The translations under genes and the position numbers were made by a program. Source: Citrobacter sp. wls619 (GTDB lineage Bacteria; Pseudomonadota; Gammaproteobacteria; Enterobacterales; Enterobacteriaceae). Taken from it: a DNA stretch of 64,000 bases. Where the stretch lies: positions 43,371 to 107,370 of the forward strand of contig NZ_SZXJ01000101.1 in the NCBI RefSeq assembly GCF_005281345.1, given 5' to 3'. Below the pieces are notes generated by a model that ran no database searches, had not been told where the DNA came from, and saw only the letters and a list, made by a program, of their open reading frames with translations. The first letter of the stretch is position 1; every line of letters begins with the position of its first letter. Below, piece by piece: positions 22,482-31,521 of this stretch.

Positions 22482-23594
22482 GTGACGGATAATCCGAACA
22501 AAAAGACATTCTGGGACAAAATTCATATCGATCCCACAATGTTGCTTATCTTGCTGGCTCTGCTGGTATACAGCTCGCTGGTCATCTGGAGCGCCAGCGG
22601 CCAGGATATTGGCATGATGGAACGCAAGGTCGGCCAGATCGCTATGGGGCTGGTCATCATGGTCGTGATGGCGCAAATTCCCCCCAGAGTCTATGAAGGC
22701 TGGGCGCCGTACCTCTATATCTTCTGTATCATCCTGTTGGTTGCTGTCGATGCCTTCGGCGCTATTTCCAAAGGCGCACAACGTTGGCTGGATTTGGGTA
22801 TCGTGCGTTTTCAGCCCTCGGAAATTGCCAAGATAGCCGTCCCGCTGATGGTGGCGCGCTTTATCAACCGCGATGTCTGCCCACCGTCGCTGAAGAATAC
22901 GGCTATCGCGCTGGTGCTCATTTTTATGCCCACGCTGCTGGTTGCCGCGCAGCCTGACCTTGGAACCTCAATCCTGGTCGCTCTTTCCGGCCTGTTTGTC
23001 CTGTTCCTCTCCGGGTTGAGCTGGCGTTTAATCGGCGTTGCTGTGGTTCTGGTGGCCGCATTTATTCCAATACTGTGGTTTTTCCTGATGCATGATTACC
23101 AGCGGCAACGCGTGATGATGCTTCTCGACCCGGAAACCGATCCGCTGGGCGCGGGCTATCACATTATTCAGTCTAAAATTGCTATTGGTTCAGGTGGGCT
23201 ACGCGGCAAAGGCTGGTTGCATGGTACGCAGTCGCAGTTGGAGTTTTTGCCCGAACGTCATACTGACTTTATCTTTGCAGTACTGGCGGAAGAGCTGGGT
23301 CTGGTCGGGATTTTAATCCTGCTTGCCCTGTACATTTTGCTGATTATGCGCGGATTGTGGATCGCCGCCCACGCACAAACAACCTTTGGTCGCGTCATGG
23401 CCGGTGGTTTAATGTTGATATTATTCGTTTATGTCTTCGTAAATATTGGTATGGTGAGCGGTATTCTGCCTGTAGTTGGGGTTCCACTCCCACTGGTCAG
23501 TTACGGAGGCTCTGCACTGATCGTGCTGATGGCCGGGTTCGGGATTGTCATGTCGATCCACACCCATAGAAAAATGTTGTCGAAAAGCGTGTAA
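22482..23594 (+). CDS. mrdB: Peptidoglycan glycosyltransferase RodA (SEDS)
   Basis: RodA polymerises glycan strands with PBP2. The 370-residue, strongly hydrophobic protein has about ten membrane helices and conserved SEDS segments such as AAQPDLGTS and [11 protein letters not shown]. The start is GTG. It is joined to mrdA by a two-base gap and to rlpA by ten bases. Confidence 0.98.
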   Translation: MTDNPNKKTFWDKIHIDPTMLLILLALLVYSSLVIWSASGQDIGMMERKVGQIAMGLVIMVVMAQIPPRVYEGWAPYLYIFCIILLVAVDAFGAISKGAQRWLDLGIVRFQPSEIAKIAVPLMVARFINRDVCPPSLKNTAIALVLIFMPTLLVAAQPDLGTSILVALSGLFVLFLSGLSWRLIGVAVVLVAAFIPILWFFLMHDYQRQRVMMLLDPETDPLGAGYHIIQSKIAIGSGGLRGKGWLHGTQSQLEFLPERHTDFIFAVLAEELGLVGILILLALYILLIMRGLWIAAHAQTTFGRVMAGGLMLILFVYVFVNIGMVSGILPVVGVPLPLVSYGGSALIVLMAGFGIVMSIHTHRKMLSKSV

Positions 23595-23604
23595 GGGGTA
23601 CGCA

Positions 23605-24705
23605 ATGCGTAAGCAGTGGATTGGAATCTGCATCGCAGCAGGAATGCTCGCGGCGTGTTCAAGTGATGATGGTCAGCAACAGGCTGCCGTCGCGCCGCAG
23701 CCTGCGGTGTGTAATGGTCCGATTGTTGAAATCAGCGGAGCCGATCCGCGCTTTGAACCCCTGAACCCGACGGCGAATCAGGACTATCAGCGTGACGGTA
23801 AGAGCTACAAGATAGTCCAGGATCCCTCCCGCTTTAGTCAGGCTGGACTGGCCGCCATTTACGATGCGGAGCCGGGAAGTAATTTGACCGCCTCTGGTGA
23901 AGCGTTCGACCCGATGCAGCTGACCGCTGCGCACCCAACGCTGCCCATCCCAAGCTATGCCAGAATTACTAACCTGGCAAACGGTCGAATGATCGTCGTA
24001 CGCATTAACGATCGTGGCCCCTATGGCAACGATCGTGTCGTTTCGCTGTCGCGAGCAGCAGCCGATCGTCTGAATACCTCTAACAACACGAAAGTGCGTA
24101 TTGATCCTATCATTGTCGCACAGGATGGCTCTCTGTCCGGCCCAGGTATGGCCTGTACAACAGTGGCCAAACAAACCTATGCCCTGCCCTCACGCCCTGA
24201 CTTAAGCGGCGGCGGCAGCATGCCTGCTACACCGGATGCGGGTCAGCCGCAGGGTGATATCCGCCCGATCAGCAATTCCACGCTGAAAAGCGATGACCCT
24301 ACCGGAGCACCAGTAAACAGCGGTGGTTTCCTCGGCGCACCGACCACGCTCGCTTCCGGCGTGCTTGAAGGTAGCGAACCGACGCCAGCGCCACAACCGG
24401 CCGCCCCTGTGGCTGTGCCAGCCACCACACCGACTGTCGCAGCAGCACCCGCCGCCGTTGCTACTCCGGCAACCGCAGCCAACGGTCGTTATGTCGTTCA
24501 GGTTGGTGCGGTAAGCGAGCAGGCGCGCGCGCAGCAGTATCAAAAGCGTTTAAGTCAGCAGTTTGGCGTTCCGGGCCGGGTCGTGCAAAACGGTGCCGTT
24601 TGGCGTATTCAGATGGGGCCATTCGCCAGCAAGGCTGAAGCCTCCACACTGCAACAGCGTCTTCAATCCGAGGCGCAATTACAGTCCTTCATCACCGGCG
24701 TGTAA
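23605..24705 (+). CDS. rlpA: Septal-ring lipoprotein RlpA (DPBB and SPOR domains)
   Basis: A rare outer-membrane lipoprotein that binds denuded septal glycans through its SPOR domain. The 366-residue precursor has lipobox MLAAC (C18). A double-psi beta-barrel follows at about 80-175, then a proline/alanine-rich linker and a C-terminal SPOR domain (about 290-366). The linker differs most from E. coli. It is last in the mrdAB operon; the start at 23605 follows AAGGGGTA. Confidence 0.95.
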   Translation: MRKQWIGICIAAGMLAACSSDDGQQQAAVAPQPAVCNGPIVEISGADPRFEPLNPTANQDYQRDGKSYKIVQDPSRFSQAGLAAIYDAEPGSNLTASGEAFDPMQLTAAHPTLPIPSYARITNLANGRMIVVRINDRGPYGNDRVVSLSRAAADRLNTSNNTKVRIDPIIVAQDGSLSGPGMACTTVAKQTYALPSRPDLSGGGSMPATPDAGQPQGDIRPISNSTLKSDDPTGAPVNSGGFLGAPTTLASGVLEGSEPTPAPQPAAPVAVPATTPTVAAAPAAVATPATAANGRYVVQVGAVSEQARAQQYQKRLSQQFGVPGRVVQNGAVWRIQMGPFASKAEASTLQQRLQSEAQLQSFITGV

Positions 24706-24715
24706 TAACGTAAAT

Positions 24716-24781
24716 CAGGCATCTGAGTTGTCAATTTCTGTAAACGACATTAACAAAGTCACGCGGAAAGTCAGATGCCTG
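24716..24781. repeat. Long-spaced inverted repeat before dacA
   Basis: CAGGCATCTGA at 24716-24726 is a perfect 11-bp inverted copy of TCAGATGCCTG at 24771-24781, with a 44-nt loop. It begins ten bases after the rlpA stop and ends about where the -35 of the dacA promoter would lie. It could be an rlpA 3' stem or an operator. Confidence 0.6.
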
Positions 24782-24795
24782 TGAGTTATGCATTT

Positions 24796-24803
24796 GCTAT
24801 AGT
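24796..24803 (+). promoter_or_regulatory. Putative extended -10 promoter of dacA
   Basis: An extended -10 element, TGC followed by TATAGT at 24798-24803, lies 45 bp before the dacA start. No good -35 is seen; its place is taken by one arm of the inverted repeat at 24771-24781. Confidence 0.5.
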
Positions 24804-24847
24804 AGGGCACTTTTTTTAATTTCACCACGGACGTCGTAGTTCAGACC

Positions 24848-26059
24848 ATGAAGACCACTTTTTCCGCTCGTTTCGTGCAGCGCATGGCGCTCACCGCGGC
24901 TCTCTGCGCAGCCTCTCTTTCTGCTGCCCATGCAGATGACCTGAATATTAAAACCATGATCCCGGGTGTTCCGCAGATCGATGCGGAGTCGTATATCCTG
25001 ATTGACTACAATTCAGGCAAAGTTCTGGCAGAACAGAATGCGGACTCTCGCCGCGATCCCGCCAGCCTGACCAAAATGATGACCAGCTACGTCATCGGAC
25101 AGGCAATGAAAGCCGGGAAATTCAAAGAAACCGATTTGGTCACCGTCGGCAACGACGCCTGGGCTACGGGCAACCCTGTCTTTAAAGGTTCATCCCTGAT
25201 GTTCCTCAAGCCGGGCATGCAGGTGCCAGTATCGCAGCTAATCCGTGGTATCAACCTGCAATCCGGTAACGATGCTTGCGTGGCAATGGCAGACTTTTCT
25301 GCCGGAAGTCAGGACGCTTTCGTCGGCCTGATGAACAGCTATGTTAATGCGCTGGGGCTGAAAAACACCCACTTCCAGACCGTACATGGCCTGGATGCAG
25401 AAGGCCAGTACAGCTCAGCTCGCGATATGGCGCTGATTGGTCAGGCGCTGATCCGCGATGTACCCAACGAGTACTCTATCTATAAAGAAAAAGAGTTCAC
25501 CTTTAACGGTATCCGCCAGCTCAACCGTAACGGTCTGCTGTGGGATAACAGCCTGAATGTTGACGGTATCAAAACCGGCCATACTGACAAAGCGGGTTAT
25601 AACCTTGTGGCCTCCGCGACCGAAGGTCAGATGCGTCTGATCTCCGCCGTGATGGGCGGTCGCACCTATAAAGGTCGTGAAACCGAAAGTAAAAAGCTGC
25701 TGACCTGGGGCTTCCGTTTCTTTGAAACCGTGAATCCGCTGAAAGTCGGCAAAGAGTTTGCCTCAGAGCCCGCCTGGTTTGGTAATACCGATCGTGCGTC
25801 ATTAGGTGTCGATAAAGATGTCTACCTGACGATTCCACGCGGCCGCATGAAAGATCTGAAAGCCAGCTATGTTCTGAACACGACGGAACTGCATGCTCCG
25901 CTGCAGAAAAACCAGGTTGTCGGCACCATCAACTTCCAGCTTGATGGCAAAACCATTGAGCAGCGTCCGCTGGTGGTTCTGCAGGAAATCCCGGAAGGCA
26001 ACTTCTTTGGTAAAATCATTGATTACATTAAATTAATGTTCCATCACTGGTTTGGCTAA
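24848..26059 (+). CDS. dacA: D-alanyl-D-alanine carboxypeptidase PBP5
   Basis: PBP5 trims terminal D-Ala from peptidoglycan stems and helps keep cell diameter uniform. The 403-residue precursor has a signal peptide ending AAHA (29 residues), SxxK at S73-K76 (SLTK), an SGN motif and a KTG motif. A C-terminal amphipathic anchor ([17 protein letters not shown]) completes it. An intrinsic terminator follows. Confidence 0.98.
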   Translation: MKTTFSARFVQRMALTAALCAASLSAAHADDLNIKTMIPGVPQIDAESYILIDYNSGKVLAEQNADSRRDPASLTKMMTSYVIGQAMKAGKFKETDLVTVGNDAWATGNPVFKGSSLMFLKPGMQVPVSQLIRGINLQSGNDACVAMADFSAGSQDAFVGLMNSYVNALGLKNTHFQTVHGLDAEGQYSSARDMALIGQALIRDVPNEYSIYKEKEFTFNGIRQLNRNGLLWDNSLNVDGIKTGHTDKAGYNLVASATEGQMRLISAVMGGRTYKGRETESKKLLTWGFRFFETVNPLKVGKEFASEPAWFGNTDRASLGVDKDVYLTIPRGRMKDLKASYVLNTTELHAPLQKNQVVGTINFQLDGKTIEQRPLVVLQEIPEGNFFGKIIDYIKLMFHHWFG

Positions 26060-26110
26060 AAATCGAACACTTGAAAGTGTGATTTACGTCCCCATATACT
26101 AAGTATCCAG

Positions 26111-26145
26111 ATAACTCCCACGCTCTGTGGGAGTTATTATTTTTT
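26111..26145 (+). terminator. Terminator after dacA
   Basis: A perfect 11-bp stem ATAACTCCCAC/GTGGGAGTTAT with loop GCTCT is followed by a T-run, 52 bases after the dacA stop and 20 bases before ybeD. Confidence 0.92.
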
Positions 26146-26165
26146 GATGTAACGCCGGAGCTGAC

Positions 26166-26429
26166 ATGAAAACCAAACTTAACGAACTGCTTGAATTCCC
26201 TACTCCATTTACTTACAAAGTAATGGGGCAGGCGTTGCCTGAGCTGGTTGATCAGGTGGTTGAAGTGGTACAGCGCCATGCGCCAGGTGATTACTCCCCA
26301 ACGGTAAAACCGAGCAGCAAAGGCAACTACCACTCGGTCTCAATCACTATTAATGCGACACACATTGAGCAGGTTGAAACGCTGTACGAAGAATTAGGTA
26401 ATATCGACATCGTACGTATGGTGCTGTAA
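26166..26429 (+). CDS. ybeD: UPF0250/DUF493 protein YbeD
   Basis: An 87-residue ACT-like (DUF493) protein with the beta-alpha-beta pattern of the family; its function is not established. It has been linked to lipoate metabolism only by its constant place before lipB. The start at 26166 follows CGGAG. The dacA terminator upstream means it needs its own promoter or read-through. Confidence 0.93.
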   Translation: MKTKLNELLEFPTPFTYKVMGQALPELVDQVVEVVQRHAPGDYSPTVKPSSKGNYHSVSITINATHIEQVETLYEELGNIDIVRMVL

Positions 26430-26542
26430 AAACCTGTCGGTTACCCGCTGCATCCCCGCTCGGGTAACCCCACCCTCCTGTGATATACTTTTCCCCTCTT
26501 TAACATTCTCTACTCTGTGTGAGTATCTACGGAGATGCCGTT

Positions 26543-27184
26543 TTGTATCAGGATAAAATTCTGGTCCGCCAGCTCGGTCTTCTGCCCTACGAGCCAGTCT
26601 CTCAGGCCATGCACGAATTCACCGATACCCGTGATGAAAACAGTCATGATGAAATCTGGCTGGTAGAGCATTATCCTGTCTTTACCCAGGGTCAGGCCGG
26701 TAAAGCAGAGCACGTACTGATGCCCGGTGATATTCCCGTTATCCAGAGCGATCGGGGCGGTCAGGTGACATACCACGGACCCGGTCAGCAGGTTATGTAT
26801 GTTCTGTTGAACCTCAAACGCCGCAAACTGGGCGTGCGTGAACTGGTCACACTGCTGGAACAAACCGTGGTGAATACGCTTGCGGAGATAGGTATTGACG
26901 CCCATCCGCGTGCTGATGCGCCGGGGGTCTATGTCGGCGAAAAGAAAATCTGCTCGTTAGGGTTACGTATCCGGAGAGGCTGCTCGTTTCACGGCTTAGC
27001 GCTCAACGTAGATATGGACCTGTCACCTTTCCTGCGCATCAACCCCTGTGGCTATGCCGGAATGGAAATGGCAAAAGTCTCGCAGTGGGACAGTACGGCA
27101 ACAACCGAGAGCGTGCGTCCTCGTCTACTGGCTAACATTTTAGCGCTGTTGGGCAACCCCCCCCACGAGTACATCGCAGACTGA
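26543..27184 (+). CDS. lipB: Octanoyltransferase
   Basis: LipB moves octanoyl from acyl carrier protein to lipoyl domains. From the TTG at 26543 the product has 213 residues with catalytic K135 (GEKKICS) and C169 (INPCGYAG). A GGAG box eight bases before the TTG, and the E. coli N-terminus ([13 protein letters not shown]), select this start over the in-frame GTG at 26519. lipA lies 207 bp downstream with its own regulatory region. Confidence 0.95.
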   Translation: MYQDKILVRQLGLLPYEPVSQAMHEFTDTRDENSHDEIWLVEHYPVFTQGQAGKAEHVLMPGDIPVIQSDRGGQVTYHGPGQQVMYVLLNLKRRKLGVRELVTLLEQTVVNTLAEIGIDAHPRADAPGVYVGEKKICSLGLRIRRGCSFHGLALNVDMDLSPFLRINPCGYAGMEMAKVSQWDSTATTESVRPRLLANILALLGNPPHEYIAD

Positions 27185-27216
27185 GAAAACAGGTTATCGT
27201 TTGCCGCAGCATATGT

Positions 27217-27232
27217 TGTGGCAAATGGCACA
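27217..27232. promoter_or_regulatory. CRP-like palindrome upstream of lipA
   Basis: TGTGG-N6-GCACA, within the wider palindrome TTGTG...CACAA, matches eight of ten core CRP positions. It sits about 70 bp before the lipA -10. cAMP-CRP has been reported to repress lipA in E. coli; binding here is inferred. Confidence 0.5.
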
Positions 27233-27290
27233 AAACAACAACTATTTTACATTTTGCCAGCCTGTCAGGCTGCTTTCTGGCCCGTTTCAA

Positions 27291-27299
27291 TGATATACT
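27291..27299 (+). promoter_or_regulatory. Extended -10 promoter of lipA
   Basis: TGATATACT is an extended -10 element about 93 bp before the lipA start. The -35 region is weak. Confidence 0.5.
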
Positions 27300-27391
27300 G
27301 CGTATCACTAATTCAAAAATAGTTGATAAATGCAACATTCCCTTGAATTGAAACGCTTTCCTTCGTAATTCGCAACTGGAACACGCAAGCT

Positions 27392-28357
27392 ATGAGTAAA
27401 CCCATTGTGATGGAACGCGGTGTTAAATACCGCGATGCCGATAAGATGGCTCTTATCCCGGTAAAAAATGTAGCAACAGAGCGCGAAGCCCTGCTGCGTA
27501 AACCGGAATGGATGAAAATAAAACTGCCAGCGGACTCCACTCGCATCCAGGGTATCAAAGCAGCGATGCGCAAAAATGGCCTGCACTCTGTCTGCGAAGA
27601 AGCGTCCTGCCCTAACCTGGCTGAATGTTTCAATCACGGCACTGCAACCTTTATGATCCTCGGCGCAATCTGTACCCGCCGTTGCCCATTCTGCGACGTT
27701 GCCCATGGCCGTCCGGTTGCTCCTGATGCTAACGAGCCGTTAAAACTGGCTCAGACGATTGCAGACATGGCGCTGCGCTATGTGGTCATTACCTCCGTTG
27801 ACCGCGACGATCTGCGCGATGGCGGCGCCCAGCACTTTGCTGACTGCATCACCGCTATTCGTGAGAAAAGCCCGTCGATTAAAATCGAAACGCTGGTACC
27901 TGACTTCCGTGGTCGTATGGATCGTGCGCTGGATATCCTCACGGCCACCCCGCCAGACGTGTTTAACCATAACCTCGAGAACGTTCCGCGTATATATCGC
28001 AACGTACGCCCTGGGGCTGATTACAACTGGTCACTGAAGCTTCTGGAACGTTTCAAGGAAGCGCACCCTGAGATCCCAACCAAATCCGGTCTGATGGTGG
28101 GTCTGGGTGAAACCAATGCTGAAATCATTGAGGTTATGCGCGATCTGCGCAGCCATGGCGTGACCATGCTGACGCTGGGTCAGTATCTACAGCCAAGCCG
28201 CCATCACCTGCCGGTTCAGCGCTATGTAAGCCCGGACGAGTTTGATGAGATGAAGGCTGAAGCCATGGCAATGGGCTTTACCCATGCAGCCTGCGGCCCA
28301 TTTGTTCGTTCTTCTTACCATGCGGACATGCAGGCGAAAGGGCTGGAAGTGAAGTGA
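27392..28357 (+). CDS. lipA: Lipoyl synthase
   Basis: A radical SAM enzyme that inserts two sulfurs into octanoyl groups. The 321-residue protein shows auxiliary-cluster cysteines C68, C73 and C79, then radical-SAM C94, C98 and C101 (CTRRCPFC). The C-terminal serine ligand is in the RSSYHA motif. It is followed by a symmetric terminator shared with the convergent tatE. Confidence 0.98.
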   Translation: MSKPIVMERGVKYRDADKMALIPVKNVATEREALLRKPEWMKIKLPADSTRIQGIKAAMRKNGLHSVCEEASCPNLAECFNHGTATFMILGAICTRRCPFCDVAHGRPVAPDANEPLKLAQTIADMALRYVVITSVDRDDLRDGGAQHFADCITAIREKSPSIKIETLVPDFRGRMDRALDILTATPPDVFNHNLENVPRIYRNVRPGADYNWSLKLLERFKEAHPEIPTKSGLMVGLGETNAEIIEVMRDLRSHGVTMLTLGQYLQPSRHHLPVQRYVSPDEFDEMKAEAMAMGFTHAACGPFVRSSYHADMQAKGLEVK

Positions 28358-28387
28358 TCGTGTAATACTCACTTACATTTCAGCAAT

Positions 28388-28416
28388 AAAAAAACCGGCA
28401 ATTGCCGGTTTTTTTT
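28388..28416. terminator. Bidirectional terminator between lipA and tatE
   Basis: The perfect palindrome AAAACCGGCAA/TTGCCGGTTTT is flanked by A-runs on one side and T-runs on the other, so it can stop both convergent transcripts. Confidence 0.92.
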
Positions 28417-28454
28417 CATGCAGAGTATGCAGTATGAGCATCGTGCTCCTGACA

Positions 28455-28658
28455 TTACTCTTTATGGGAAAGCTTCTCCGTCTGAACGCTACCGTCAGCA
28501 TCTTTCTTAGCATCGGCATTATCATCGTTCATCGCTTTCTTGAAGCCTTTAATTGCCGTTCCCAGGTCTCCACCCAGCGTACGTAACTTCTTGGTACCAA
28601 ACAGCAGAACGACCAGTGCGGCAACCACCAGCAGTTTGGTAATACTAATCTCACCCAT
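28455..28658 (-). CDS. tatE: Twin-arginine translocase subunit TatE
   Basis: A TatA-like pore subunit of 67 residues. It has an N-terminal membrane helix (about 4-21), the [14 protein letters not shown] hinge and amphipathic helix, and a charged tail. It stands alone rather than in a tatABC operon, as in E. coli. The start at 28658 follows AAGAAGGTAT on the minus strand. Confidence 0.96.
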   Translation of the reverse strand: MGEISITKLLVVAALVVLLFGTKKLRTLGGDLGTAIKGFKKAMNDDNADAKKDADGSVQTEKLSHKE

Positions 28659-28786
28659 AGATACCTTCTTAACTTAAACCAGGCTGCATAAAGCGCCATA
28701 TTAACCTGAGAATATTAACGGCCTTTCGACGCGCGCACACAATAGCAATCTGTAACAAGGTGAATCAAGCCTTGTTTAAAAAAACG

Positions 28787-29575
28787 TCATAATAATTGCG
28801 GTGGCGCAAAGCGGCGGTTACGTAACACAGGAAGTTGCGCCCTGACCTGCCTCACCCGCTCAGCAGAAACCTCCGTCATTATCAGCGCGGGCGTTTCCGC
28901 CGCAGCGGCAATCGTCACGCCAAACGGATCGATAACCCGGCTCTGACCGATATTCTTGTTACCACACTCCCCCGCAGCAATCACATAACAGGTTGCATCC
29001 AGGGCTCTTGCCGCCAGCAGCGTTGTCCAATGATGCTCTTTTAGCGAACCACGAACCCAGGCAGCCGGTAAGACCAGGATTTCAGCCCCCTGTAACGCGA
29101 GCGCCAATGCCAGCTCAGGAAAGCGCAGATCATAGCAGGTCATTAACCCTACCTTTAATCCGTCTACGTCCAGCAATGGCGCTATGGCGTCCCCTGCATC
29201 GACATTCCGCGACTCCTGAATCGAAAAGGCATCATAGAGATGTAATTTTGCGTAGTGGGCAACAACCCGGCCTCCCCGTAGCGCAATCAGCATGTTCAAC
29301 GCCCGGCCAGGTACAGAGGGAACATGAATCGTCAGGATCGTCGTCATCTCGTTTTGCGCGCTCTCTCGCTGTAGCCGGGTCAGAAAACCGCCCTCCAGTA
29401 GCTGAGCTGACTTCACCGATAGATCGGGGTCGAGATCGTCACGGGCCAACAGCGCTTCCGGCAATACCAACAGCGATGCTCCCTCTCCTGCGGCCTGAGA
29501 CATCAACTGGACACACGTTTCCGCATTTTTTTCCCACGAGGGACCCACGGCAAATTGCCCTGCTGCAACAAACAT
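28787..29575 (-). CDS. ybeM: Deaminated glutathione amidase (Nit1-type nitrilase)
   Basis: A nitrilase-superfamily amidase that repairs deaminated glutathione. The 262-residue protein has the full catalytic set: E40 (VLPEAL), K110 (YAKLHLYD) and C147 ([10 protein letters not shown]). The K-12 gene is a truncated remnant, whereas this copy is intact. GGAGGG just before the ATG at 29575 favours it over the longer frame starting at 29614. It is divergent from crcB. Confidence 0.92.
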   Translation of the reverse strand: MFVAAGQFAVGPSWEKNAETCVQLMSQAAGEGASLLVLPEALLARDDLDPDLSVKSAQLLEGGFLTRLQRESAQNEMTTILTIHVPSVPGRALNMLIALRGGRVVAHYAKLHLYDAFSIQESRNVDAGDAIAPLLDVDGLKVGLMTCYDLRFPELALALALQGAEILVLPAAWVRGSLKEHHWTTLLAARALDATCYVIAAGECGNKNIGQSRVIDPFGVTIAAAAETPALIMTEVSAERVRQVRAQLPVLRNRRFAPPQLL

Positions 29576-29665
29576 ATTCCCTCCAGAAAAATCGGTTAAG
29601 CTCGCCAACAACAATTATTCAGCGTTACACTCACGCTATATACAATCAAATAGCAGGATTACACA

Positions 29666-30049
29666 GTGTTACAACTCCTTTTAGCAGTTTTTATCGGTGG
29701 CGGTACAGGAAGCGTAGCAAGATGGATGTTAAGCATGCGGTTCAATCCGCTGCATCAGGCCATCCCATTCGGTACGCTGGCAGCAAATCTGATTGGCGCG
29801 TTTATTATTGGCATGGGGCTGGCGTGGTTTAACCGCATGACAAACATTGATCCAATGTGGAAAGTGCTCATTACCACCGGTTTCTGCGGGGGGCTGACGA
29901 CGTTTTCAACCTTCTCGGCAGAAGTGGTGTTTTTGCTACAAGAAGGACGCTTTGGTTGGGCAATGGTGAATGTGCTGGTTAACCTGTTAGGGTCATTTGC
30001 GATGACGGCTCTGGCATTCTGGCTGGTTTCAGCCTCTCCTGCACACTAG
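29666..30049 (+). CDS. crcB: Fluoride-specific ion channel CrcB/Fluc
   Basis: A small dual-topology fluoride exporter of 127 residues with four hydrophobic helices and the signature [12 protein letters not shown]. The start is GTG with CAGGA upstream. I looked for a fluoride riboswitch in the 90-bp leader and saw none. It is convergent with cspE across a shared terminator. Confidence 0.96.
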   Translation: MLQLLLAVFIGGGTGSVARWMLSMRFNPLHQAIPFGTLAANLIGAFIIGMGLAWFNRMTNIDPMWKVLITTGFCGGLTTFSTFSAEVVFLLQEGRFGWAMVNVLVNLLGSFAMTALAFWLVSASPAH

Positions 30050-30052
30050 GCG

Positions 30053-30080
30053 AAAAAAAACCCGCAATTAAGCGGGTTTT
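30053..30080. terminator. Bidirectional terminator between crcB and cspE
   Basis: AAAACCCGC/GCGGGTTTT with loop AATTAA, with a long A-run on its left and TTTT on its right. It can serve both convergent genes. Confidence 0.88.
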
Positions 30081-30100
30081 GAATTCTTGCTGTCGTATGC

Positions 30101-30310
30101 TTACAGAGCGATTACGTTTGCAGCAGAAGGGCCTTTGGCACCGTTAGTGATTTCGAACTCTACGCGCTGACCTTCAGCCAGAGTTTTAAAACCATTGGTC
30201 TGGATTGCAGAGAAGTGTACGAACACGTCTTTGCTGCCATCTTCCGGAGTAATGAAACCGAATCCTTTGGACTCATTAAACCACTTAACGTTACCTTTAA
30301 TCTTAGACAT
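30101..30310 (-). CDS. cspE: Cold-shock-like protein CspE
   Basis: A 69-residue RNA chaperone and transcription antiterminator with a single OB fold. RNP1 KGFGFI (15-20) and RNP2 VFVHF (about 29-33) are both intact. The frame is open 31 codons further upstream, but [12 protein letters not shown] is the true start, supported by AAGGTAA before it. The 189-bp gap towards pagP holds the promoter and long leader typical of csp genes. Confidence 0.98.
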
Positions 30311-30499
30311 CAAAATTACCTTTACATGAAAAATAGACACAAATGCTGTGTCGGGTATCAGTACAACAATTGTGGTGCACTTTGTCCAGTCGAACTTTGT
30401 CAAAAAGTGATAAATGTCGCGTTATTTTTCAGTCAAACAACATATCCACCTGTTTTTAAACAAGTTTATAATAATCCACCTGACAATACAGGTAGTCTG

Positions 30500-31063
30500 T
30501 CAAAACTGGAAACGCATCCAGGCAAAGTAGACATTTCCGTTGTTATACGTACCCGGAATGTAGGTCATCTGGAATGTCGCCGGGCCATAGCCTATCGAGG
30601 CCAACGGCAGGATCAATGGCACGGGAATATAGTTCCAGTTATCGCGCGCGGTGAAACCGGCGGTAAAACCGAGACCTGTATGGAAGTTTTCATCGGCCAG
30701 CGGCCGCCAGGTTTTTTCCCAGCCATAGCCGCCGATCGGTTCCCATTTATTGTAGGAATCCTTAAAGGCCATTATATAGAGCCCGTGCCAGTTACCTTTA
30801 TCATCCCAACGGGATTGGCCAAATCCAGCCCCCCAGGGGCGTTCATTGTAGCGATCCGTTTTGTCTTTATCGTAGGCAAAACGCGCATGCCAGGTAATGG
30901 CCGGCACATACAGATCATAATGTTCGGGCTGCTGCCAGGTTTCACTGACATTATCTTTAAAGGTATCAAACCACCCTTTATCCTCAGTAAAACCCTGGGG
31001 AATAAAGGCTAACTGAATAAAAAGAAATGAAAAAATGAGAAAATAACGTTTAGCGACAATCAC
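30500..31063 (-). CDS. pagP: Lipid A palmitoyltransferase PagP
   Basis: An eight-stranded outer-membrane barrel enzyme that palmitoylates lipid A. The 187-residue precursor has a signal peptide (about 1-26). The conserved core includes the catalytic histidine in ITWHARF and the DS pair in AFKDSYNKW. It ends in an aromatic strand (YFAWMRFQF) as required for barrel assembly. The first 35 residues diverge from E. coli far more than the rest. Confidence 0.95.
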   Translation of the reverse strand: MIVAKRYFLIFSFLFIQLAFIPQGFTEDKGWFDTFKDNVSETWQQPEHYDLYVPAITWHARFAYDKDKTDRYNERPWGAGFGQSRWDDKGNWHGLYIMAFKDSYNKWEPIGGYGWEKTWRPLADENFHTGLGFTAGFTARDNWNYIPVPLILPLASIGYGPATFQMTYIPGTYNNGNVYFAWMRFQF

Positions 31064-31112
31064 GACTTAATTACCATCCTGGGAGTTAGTATTAATTGTA
31101 GCAAACAAAACC

Positions 31113-31129
31113 TTAATGTTAGCTTAACA
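31113..31129 (-). promoter_or_regulatory. Possible PhoP-type repeat upstream of pagP
   Basis: On the minus strand TGTTAA-N5-CATTAA has the 6-5-6 spacing of a PhoP box; the first half is close to TGTTTA and the second is poor. pagP is PhoP-activated in Salmonella. The rest of the 458-bp gap to dcuC is AT-rich and, apart from the FNR site, shows nothing I can name. Confidence 0.3.
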
Positions 31130-31414
31130 AAGAGGCGCTAATAAAAAATCAGAATATTCTCCACTTATAAATTCCAGATTATTATCATTATATTTATTAT
31201 GGTTTTTATATATAACACGCGCTCTTATTTCTATTATCCAGCTTCCTTTACGCACAAACACCAAAATAAATCACAATTAATTAACATCAATGCATCATCT
31301 CGAGGCAAAACAACACATAAAACCAGAGTGGTTCACAGTTTTTGATTGCGGTACGCCCTTCTCATCCGCTATGTTGAAAAAACGCCTGCGCCATCGGTTG
31401 AATCCGTATTTTTA

Positions 31415-31428
31415 TTGATTTTAATCAG
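31415..31428 (+). promoter_or_regulatory. FNR box of dcuC
   Basis: TTGAT-TTTA-ATCAG matches the FNR consensus TTGAT-N4-ATCAA at nine of ten positions. Its centre is about 100 bp before dcuC, and a TATTAG -10-like hexamer follows about 20 bp downstream. dcuC is FNR-activated in E. coli. Confidence 0.7.
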
Positions 31429-31521
31429 CAAGGAGCCGGTGTTTATTAGGCACATTCTCACACCGCTTTATGCTTTTTTTAGTTTTTTTACTTTCTGGGC
31501 GTCAATATGACAGGGGAAACA

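Noticed and set aside
29570-29665. Possible fluoride riboswitch before crcB
   Set aside because: I searched the short leader for the conserved riboswitch stem and pseudoknot and saw no matching pairing.
30215-31012. A 265-codon plus-strand frame across cspE and pagP
   Set aside because: It covers the reverse of two well-conserved genes and the spacer between them.
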